Shown here in pieces: positions 7,094 through 12,048 of a stretch of DNA of 12,048 bases. Each line of letters begins with the position of its first letter. Within the stretch, counting starts at the first letter, position 1. The stretch is from Desulfobacteraceae bacterium 4572_89 (GTDB lineage: Bacteria; Desulfobacterota; Desulfobacteria; Desulfobacterales; Desulfobacteraceae), in the NCBI GenBank assembly GCA_002085465.1, contig NBML01000071.1, forward strand, positions 1-12,048, given 5' to 3'. The translations under genes and the position numbers were made by a program. The notes beneath the pieces were generated by a model. That model had not been told where the DNA came from. It was given only the letters and a program-made list of their open reading frames with translations, and made no database searches.

Positions 7094-8090
7094 AATCAAG
7101 GACATACTGGCCGGAAACCAGCGGGCAGGAGCTCGGATGATCAGGCTCATTGAAGAGAATGATCCAAAAGCCTTTCACTTGCTTCAATCCCTGTATCCCC
7201 ATTTCGGCAAAGCCTTTATTATTGGTATCACCGGATCACCCGGAGTTGGCAAATCCACAATCATAAACAAACTGATTAGGGAATTCAGAAAATCAGATTT
7301 CAGTGTGGCTGTCATTGCCGTTGACCCCACAAGTCCTTATTCCGGTGGGGCAATCCTGGGAGACAGGCTCCGCATGCAGGACCATGCAACCGATGAAAAG
7401 GTATTTATCAGGTCCATGGCATCCAGGGGTCGGGCAGGAGGTGTTTCCAGGGCAGCAAAAGATGCTGTGATAGTTCTGGATGCCATGGGGTATGACATCA
7501 TCATCATTGAGACCGTTGGAGCAGGCCAGTCAGAGTTTGAGGTTTCAAATATTGCCCATTCAACGGGCATTGTGAGCATCCCTGGAACCTGCGACGGAAT
7601 CCAGGCAGTCAAGGCCGGGATACTTGAAACCGGTGATATATTTATTGTCAACAAGAGTGATAAAGATGGAGCAGATGTGACAATGCATCAGCTTACCATG
7701 ATCATAGACCTGGCCAATGGAAACAACTGGAAACCATGTGTTTTAAAAACCATTGCCCATGACGGAACTGGAATTGAAGAACTTGCGGCTGTTTTTTTGT
7801 CCCATTGGAAATTCATGGAAAAAAACAATCTCCTGGAGGCAAAAAAAAGAGAACATAAAATAAATTATTTTACATCCCTGCTAAAGGATCTTACACTGGA
7901 AAAACTTTTGCTGTTCATGGAAAACTCTTCTGAATACAGAGAAGTGTTAAATAAGGTCCTATCCCAGGAAATTGATCCTATCCATGCAGCTGAACAGGTG
8001 GTCAAAGAAATAATTTCACCCTTTGTTTATGAAGAACAGACCCATGAAAAAAAACCAAATGGCCTTCATGAACTTAGGGTAAAAAAATAA
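7086..8090 (+). CDS. meaB: MeaB/ArgK-type P-loop GTPase, chaperone of a B12-dependent mutase
   Basis: These G3E-related GTPases gate cobalamin loading and protect or repair adenosylcobalamin mutases. Visible motifs are Walker A GSPGVGKST (50-58), AVDPTSPYSGGAILGDRLRM (78-97), SMASRGRAGG, ETVGAGQSE (142-150) and the guanine-specificity motif NKSD (189-192). A C-terminal helical dimerisation arm follows, and the length (334 aa) is normal. It starts at GTG 7086, eight bases inside the end of the regulator gene, with AGGAAG at 7071-7076. The segment usually reading PGxGDxxQ is PGTCDGIQ (166-173), and the preceding Asp usual in the family is replaced by Ser-Thr (159-160), so it looks adapted to a non-standard mutase. 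It is followed directly by both mutase subunits, as in other mutase operons (IaaI-like position). Confidence 0.93.
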   Translation: MPEIKDILAGNQRAGARMIRLIEENDPKAFHLLQSLYPHFGKAFIIGITGSPGVGKSTIINKLIREFRKSDFSVAVIAVDPTSPYSGGAILGDRLRMQDHATDEKVFIRSMASRGRAGGVSRAAKDAVIVLDAMGYDIIIIETVGAGQSEFEVSNIAHSTGIVSIPGTCDGIQAVKAGILETGDIFIVNKSDKDGADVTMHQLTMIIDLANGNNWKPCVLKTIAHDGTGIEELAAVFLSHWKFMEKNNLLEAKKREHKINYFTSLLKDLTLEKLLLFMENSSEYREVLNKVLSQEIDPIHAAEQVVKEIISPFVYEEQTHEKKPNGLHELRVKK

Positions 8091-8104
8091 AAGGAAGATG
8101 ACCT

Positions 8105-8515
8105 ATGGAAAATAAAATTCGGGGAAAAAAAATTCGGGTGTTGATCGCAAAACCTGGCCTGGACGGCCATGACAAGGGAGCTAAAATTGTGGCCCTTGCC
8201 CTGAGAGACGCGGGTATGGAAGTGATCTATTCCGGGCTCCACCAGACCCTTGAGCAAATCATACACACCGCCACCCAGGAAGCCGTGGATATCATTGGAT
8301 TAAGCATAATGTCCGGAGCACATCTGCCCATTTGTGAAAAACTCATTGTCATGATGGAAAAGGCCGGGCTTTCAGATATTAATCTGGTGGTGGGCGGGGT
8401 GATTCCTTTCCAGGATATTCCCGGACTCAAAGAAATGGGAGTTTCTGCTGTATTTCCCGGGGGCACCTCTTTTGAGGAAATTGTCCATGGCATGAAGGAT
8501 TTGTTTAAAAAATAG
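8105..8515 (+). CDS. Small, cobalamin-binding subunit of a methylmalonyl-CoA-mutase-family enzyme
   Basis: A free-standing B12-binding domain of 136 residues with a Rossmann-like fold. It carries the base-off/His-on signature DGHDKG (D20, H22, G25), where H22 is the lower cobalt ligand. GLSIMSGAH (65-73) is the SxL-type segment with Met for Leu, and VVGGVIP (95-101) is the GG motif. PGGTSFEEI near the C-terminus completes the pattern. AAGGAAG at 8091-8097 precedes the ATG by 7 nt. In single-chain mutases this domain is fused to the barrel; a separate subunit is typical of isobutyryl-, 2-hydroxyisobutyryl- and IaaGH-type mutases. It needs the large subunit encoded next. The family call is firm; the substrate is set by the partner. 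Confidence 0.94.
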   Translation: MENKIRGKKIRVLIAKPGLDGHDKGAKIVALALRDAGMEVIYSGLHQTLEQIIHTATQEAVDIIGLSIMSGAHLPICEKLIVMMEKAGLSDINLVVGGVIPFQDIPGLKEMGVSAVFPGGTSFEEIVHGMKDLFKK

Positions 8516-8516
8516 G

Positions 8517-8547
8517 AATTGTTTCTTACTATAACAATTTCTTACTA
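8517..8547 (+). repeat. Inverted and direct repeats between the mutase subunit genes
   Basis: The 50-nt gap holds a perfect 7-bp inverted repeat, AATTGTT (8517-8523) and AACAATT (8533-8539), with a 9-nt spacer. An overlapping 10-bp direct repeat TTTCTTACTA lies at 8522-8531 and 8538-8547. The stem is AT-only apart from one G-C pair and has no U-tract, so it is unlikely to terminate transcription. It could be a weak mRNA hairpin or a protein site, or a chance product of local duplication. Confidence 0.55.
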
Positions 8548-8565
8548 AATAGAAGGGGCAAAACA

Positions 8566-10143
8566 ATGGGTGTTGCAAAATATATCAAGGATGAACGCGG
8601 GGGAATCAAAGAGGTTACCTACCAGTCCGGCATAAAGGTAAAACCGGCCTATGGTCCCCAGGATCTTGAAGAACGCGGATTTACCTATGAAAAAGACCTT
8701 GGGGCTCCAGCCCCTGAAGAAACCAATGAACGGTTTAAACTCATGATTGCCAATGGTCAGAATGGCCTTAATGTGGCCTTTGACCTGCCCACCCAGATGG
8801 GATATGACTCTGATCATCCCCTGGCTGAAGGGGAAGTAGGACGGGTGGGTATGGCCATTGATTCTTTAAAGGATTTTGAAACCGCCTTTGCCGGCATTCC
8901 TCTGGACCGCATCGGATCCGGGCTCACCATCAATGGAGTTGCCACCATAATGATGGCCATGTACCAGGCAACAGCGGAAAAATTCGGATATTCCAAAGAA
9001 CAGATTTCCACCACCCCCCAGAACGATATTTTAAAGGAAATGATCGGCCGGGGCGCCTGGATATTTCCCGTTGAACACGGAGTCAGGCTGGTCGGTGACA
9101 GTATTGAATATGCAGTCAAAGAACTGCCCAAATCAAATCCCGTAAGCATCTGCGGATACCATATCCGGGAATCCGGAGCCACACCTGCCCAGGAAATAGC
9201 CTATGCCTTTGAAATTGCCAGGGCCTATATCGACAATGTGGTAAAAAGGGGCATTGCTCCGGAAGATTTTGTGGGCCGATTTTCCTTTAATTTTAATGTT
9301 TACGGCAATATGTGGGAACAGATTGCCAAGTTCAGGGCAGCAAGAAAACTCTGGGCCAAAATGTTGAAAAATGAATACGGGGTAACTGACAAGAAAAAAC
9401 TGTTTTTACGGGGACTGTTTGGCGGCGGAGGTTCAGGCCTGACAAAGGAACAGCCTGAAAACAATATCATGAGAGGGGCTTATTATGCCCTGGGAGCAGC
9501 TCTTTCCGGCGCCCAGACCACAGCCCTCTGCTCCTTTGACGAAGCCTATACCATCCCCACCCCACGTTCTGCCCTGCTGTCCTTAAGGACCCTTGAACTG
9601 CTCATGGATGAGGTGGGGCTGCGGGACACTGTTGACCCCCTTGCCGGGTCTTATTTTATAGAAACTCTGACCCTGGAGATGGAAGAAAAAATCCTTGAAG
9701 AGATGAAAGAGGTCAAAAAGCTTGGAGGCATGGTTAACTGCATATCCAGCGGGCTGATCCAGAGGAAAGTATCCAGACAGGCCTATGAATTTGAAAAAGG
9801 TCTCCAGTCAGGGGAATATAAAAAGGTAGGACTGTCATCGCCGGAAACAGATAAGATCAGCAATGATGCAGCCAATAATAAATCAGGCAAAACCAATGTG
9901 GAGCTCCATGAATACAATGAAGAATGGGCCAGAAAATCCAAGGCCAATTTAAAGGAGCTCAGGACAGCCAGGGATAACAAAGAGGTGGAGCAAAGCCTTG
10001 CTGCCCTGGAAAAAGCAGCCAGAACCAGTGATAATGTCATGCCCCATCTTGTAAAATGCTGCCATGCCTATGCCACTGTGGGTGAAATGGCAGGGGTGTT
10101 CAGAAAGGTTTTTGGCGAATGGAATGAACCTGATTTTTATTAA
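8566..10143 (+). CDS. Large, catalytic subunit of a B12-dependent acyl-CoA mutase with a non-methylmalonyl pocket (IaaG-like)
   Basis: This TIM-barrel subunit (525 aa) performs radical carbon-skeleton rearrangement with adenosylcobalamin. Conserved parts are EETNERFKLMI, LNVAFDLPTQMGYDSDHPLAEGEVG (69-93), PQNDILKE, CGYHIRESGAT with the expected active-site His199, KFRAARKLWAKM, SGAQTT and DPLAGSYFIE. An Arg at 174 matches the methylmalonyl carboxylate-binding Arg. Three changes stand out. The PYTRG-type N-terminal segment is absent. The QYAGF motif reads KDLGA, giving Asp44 for the active-site Tyr. The HSQTSGWSLT loop reads LFGGGGSGLT (284-293) at equal length. These argue against methylmalonyl-, isobutyryl- or ethylmalonyl-CoA and for a bulkier acyl-CoA such as (aminophenyl)succinyl-CoA; that substrate is inferred from context. 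AAGGGG at 8552-8557 precedes the ATG. Confidence 0.9.
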   Translation: MGVAKYIKDERGGIKEVTYQSGIKVKPAYGPQDLEERGFTYEKDLGAPAPEETNERFKLMIANGQNGLNVAFDLPTQMGYDSDHPLAEGEVGRVGMAIDSLKDFETAFAGIPLDRIGSGLTINGVATIMMAMYQATAEKFGYSKEQISTTPQNDILKEMIGRGAWIFPVEHGVRLVGDSIEYAVKELPKSNPVSICGYHIRESGATPAQEIAYAFEIARAYIDNVVKRGIAPEDFVGRFSFNFNVYGNMWEQIAKFRAARKLWAKMLKNEYGVTDKKKLFLRGLFGGGGSGLTKEQPENNIMRGAYYALGAALSGAQTTALCSFDEAYTIPTPRSALLSLRTLELLMDEVGLRDTVDPLAGSYFIETLTLEMEEKILEEMKEVKKLGGMVNCISSGLIQRKVSRQAYEFEKGLQSGEYKKVGLSSPETDKISNDAANNKSGKTNVELHEYNEEWARKSKANLKELRTARDNKEVEQSLAALEKAARTSDNVMPHLVKCCHAYATVGEMAGVFRKVFGEWNEPDFY

Positions 10144-10158
10144 TGGATTTTTATTAAT
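10132..10158 (+). repeat. 13-bp direct duplication over the mutase stop codon
   Basis: GATTTTTATTAAT occurs at 10132-10144 and again at 10146-10158, one base apart. The first copy encodes the last residues Asp-Phe-Tyr and the TAA stop; the second lies just downstream. The remaining gap to 10253 is AT-rich. I see no stable hairpin or convincing -35/-10 pair in it, only the ribosome site of the next gene (AAGGAG, 10241-10246). Confidence 0.8.
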
Positions 10159-10253
10159 AAATTTTATTATTGAATAAGAAATAACTATTTGTGAATAAAG
10201 GTCTACTGGATTAAATATTTATTTTGACGGTTACCAGTTAAAGGAGATATCTA

Positions 10254-10730
10254 TTGGAACAGGAAACTTATCGTCTGGGGTGTGATATTGGAGGAACATT
10301 TACTGATTTTGTTCTGGTAAATAATAGTACTGGTGAATTTCATACCAATAAATGCCTGACCACACCTTCAGATCCTTCAGATGCGGTGGAACAGGGCATC
10401 CTGCAGATGGCCGAGTCAAATCCCGGCTTCATGGACAGGGTGGAAGAGGTGATCCATGGGACCACACTGGTCATCAATGCCATTATTGAAAGAAAAGGGG
10501 CCAAAACCGGCCTTGTCACAACCAGAGGATTCAGGGATGTTCTGGAACTTGGCCGGGAAATCAGGTACGATGCCTATGATATTTTCAGTGAATACCCTGA
10601 ACCCATTGTGCCCCGGGCCCTTCGCATGGAAATTGATGAAAGGATCACAGCAGATTCAAAGATTTTAAAAAATATTGATGAATCCCAGGTAATTGAGGTT
10701 CTATTTGCAAAAACTGACCACAAGACTTGA
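10254..10730 (+). pseudogene. hyuA: Hydantoinase A/5-oxoprolinase family, N-terminal piece of a broken gene
   Basis: The 158-codon frame starts at TTG 10254, seven bases after a perfect AAGGAG (10241-10246). It encodes the nucleotide-binding start of a HyuA-type ATP-dependent amidohydrolase: GCDIGGTFTDFVLV (residues 9-22), VIHGTTLVINAIIERKG (66-82), GLVTTRGFRDVLELGR (86-101) and RALRMEIDERI (121-131). Family similarity stops near IDESQVIEVL (141-150, about 10674-10703). The last eight residues come from reading the wrong frame, ending at TGA 10728-10730. The rest of the protein continues in another frame with about 70 residues of the usual family sequence missing between. In the indoleacetate pathway a hydantoinase-like pair (IaaCE) opens the oxindole lactam, so this would be a key step. 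It may be a true pseudogene or a sequence/assembly defect. Confidence 0.85.
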
Positions 10731-12048
10731 GTCCATGGGTTTTGATGGCAAACTTTTTATCATGCTCTCTTCCGGCGGGATAACCTCGGTTGATACGGCC
10801 AGGGAATTTCCCGTCAGGATCATTGAATCCGGGCCCACAGCAGCGGTCATTGCCTCCCAGCACTATGGAAAAATGTTTAATATCAAGGATATGTTCTGTT
10901 TTGACATGGGCGGTACCACTGCCAAATCCTGCCTCATCCAGAAAGGCCATGCAGGCCTTGTCTCCACCTTTGAAGTGGGCCGGGTCCAGCGGTTTAAAAA
11001 GGGCAGCGGCCTGCCCATCCAGGTTCCTGTTGTGGATCTCATGGAAATAGGGGCAGGCGGCGGCAGCATTGCCAAGATCAGCCGCCTGGGTCTTCTTGGA
11101 GTTGGTCCTGAAAGTGCAGGCGCAGACCCCGGGCCTGCCTGTTATGCCCTGGGAGGTAAAAATCCCACGGTCACGGATGCTGATCTGGTTCTGGGATATC
11201 TTGATCCTGATTTTTTCCTGGGCGGTACCATGGCCCTTGACATTGAGCTTTCCAAACAAGCCATTCAGGAAAAAATAGCTGACCCATTGGGAACCACCAT
11301 GGTGGAGGCAGCCTTTGGTATCCATGATCTCATAAATGAAACCATGGCCGCAGCAGCCAAAACCCATATTGCAGAAAAAGGCGGCAACCCAAACATGGTA
11401 ACCATGTCGGCTTTTGGCGGAGCCGGGCCTGTTCATGCCTACGGCCTTGCCAGAAAAATCGGGGCTCCAGGCATTCTGGTTCCTCCCCTGGCAGGGGTGG
11501 GGTCTGCTTTGGGGTTTTTTACGGCTCCTGTGGCCTTTGATCTTTCCAGAAGCCACAGGGTGGCCCTGGATGATGCTGACTTTGCAGAAGTTGAGCAGCT
11601 TTTTAACGAACTGGAACAGGAAAGCGCCAATATCCTGGAAGATGCTGCCAAGGGCCAGGAGATCATTTTTGAACGAACCCTTTTGATGCGGTTTAAGGGC
11701 CAGGGCGCTGAAACAGATCTTGTGATCCAGCCCAGATCCTTTGACTCTTTTTCAAAACAAGATATCAGGGATCTTTTTGACAAGGAATACAAACGGCTTT
11801 ACGGAAGGACCTACCAGGAAACCCCGGTGGAACTTGTCACCTTTAAGGTCAGGGCAAGCCTGCCCAAAAGGCCCTTTTCCATACCCAGACTTAAAAATTC
11901 TACAGGAAATATTGAATCCTGTATTAAGGGGCAGCGCCAGGCGTTTTCCATTATTCAAAAAGATTATATTCCCTTTACAGTTTATGACCGCTCAAAACTC
12001 TTTCCCGATGCCAGAATTCCAGGCCCTGCCATTATTGAAGAACGGGAG
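10705..12048 (+). pseudogene. hyuA: Hydantoinase A/5-oxoprolinase family, C-terminal piece, open at right edge
   Basis: This continues the broken gene in a frame displaced from the first piece, and it is open to the window end. Recognisable homology begins at YLQKLTTRLESMGFDGKLF from 10702, which matches the family segment just before the usual S-N/S-G-G (here MLSSGG). It goes on with IIESGPTAAV, the second phosphate-binding motif FDMGGTTAK (10900-10926), EIGAGGGSIAKI, ESAGADPGPACYALGG, FGGAGPVHAYG, VPPLAGVGSALGF, MRFKGQGAET and PGPAIIEER at the edge. Roughly 35 residues should remain beyond the window. A TTG at 10705 with TTGAGG at 10693-10698, or ATG 10735, could restart translation, but without the missing middle segment a working enzyme is doubtful. 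A HyuB-type partner gene is expected next. Confidence 0.8.

Noticed and set aside
7086..10143. Propionate/methylmalonyl-CoA pathway
   Set aside because: No epimerase or carboxylase genes are present, the mutase pocket residues differ from methylmalonyl-CoA mutase, and the neighbours handle aryl and dicarboxylic CoA esters.
10144..10253. Promoter or terminator in the gap before the hydantoinase gene
   Set aside because: AT-rich with partial -35/-10-like words but no pair of good quality and spacing, and no GC stem followed by a T-run.
10693..10735. Programmed frameshift or translational restart joining the two hydantoinase pieces
   Set aside because: A slip could change frame, and TTGAGG could serve a restart at TTG 10705, but neither restores the roughly 70 residues missing between the halves.
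10645..11556. Long open frame on the - strand (303 codons) opposite the hydantoinase C-terminal piece
   Set aside because: It has no recognisable family, no ribosome site of note, and lies wholly antisense to clear hydantoinase A motifs; a product of codon bias.

Overview
The window carries one long run of ten co-directional genes, all on the + strand, with very short gaps or start/stop overlaps. It looks like a single catabolic operon that runs off both window edges. A ferredoxin-dependent 2-oxoacid oxidoreductase and an electron-transfer flavoprotein with an added 2[4Fe-4S] ferredoxin domain point to a strict anaerobe. Moderate GC and gene style would fit a sulfate-reducing Desulfobacterota (Desulfobacteraceae-like) organism, but that placement is inference; no rRNA or other marker gene is present.

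Layout: (1) 2-1249 iorA (5' end cut off by the window) and 1264-1842 iorB, the two subunits of indolepyruvate/arylpyruvate:ferredoxin oxidoreductase. (2) 1899-3089, a class III (CaiB/BaiF) CoA-transferase. (3) 3101-3919 etfB, 4003-5196 etfA (ferredoxin-fused) and 5193-6368, an acyl-CoA dehydrogenase. (4) 6365-7093, a GntR/FCD regulator. (5) 7086-8090, a MeaB-type G-protein chaperone, then 8105-8515 and 8566-10143, the small (B12-binding) and large subunits of a methylmalonyl-CoA-mutase-family enzyme. (6) From 10254 to the right edge, a hydantoinase A/5-oxoprolinase-family gene that is broken: it is frameshifted, with about 70 internal residues missing near 10701.

Pathway reading (inference from the gene set plus the known anaerobic indoleacetate pathway of Aromatoleum): IorAB would turn indolepyruvate (from tryptophan) into indoleacetyl-CoA. 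After ring oxidation by an enzyme outside the window, a hydantoinase-type lactamase opens the oxindole ring to (2-aminophenyl)succinyl-CoA. The CoA-transferase moves CoA to the other carboxylate, and the B12 mutase with its MeaB chaperone rearranges the skeleton to a benzylmalonyl-CoA. The acyl-CoA dehydrogenase then oxidises and decarboxylates this to a cinnamoyl-CoA. In strong support, the dehydrogenase lacks the catalytic Glu at both known positions, as expected if loss of CO2 replaces alpha-proton abstraction. The mutase has an altered substrate pocket. The ferredoxin-type ETF next to the dehydrogenase suggests that its electrons are handled by flavin-based bifurcation or confurcation.

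No gap exceeds 300 bases. The longest intergenic stretch is 10144-10253 (110 nt). Each of the four gaps of about 50 nt or more holds a short direct duplication. I see no tRNA, rRNA, CRISPR, insertion sequence, convincing rho-independent terminator or convincing promoter.
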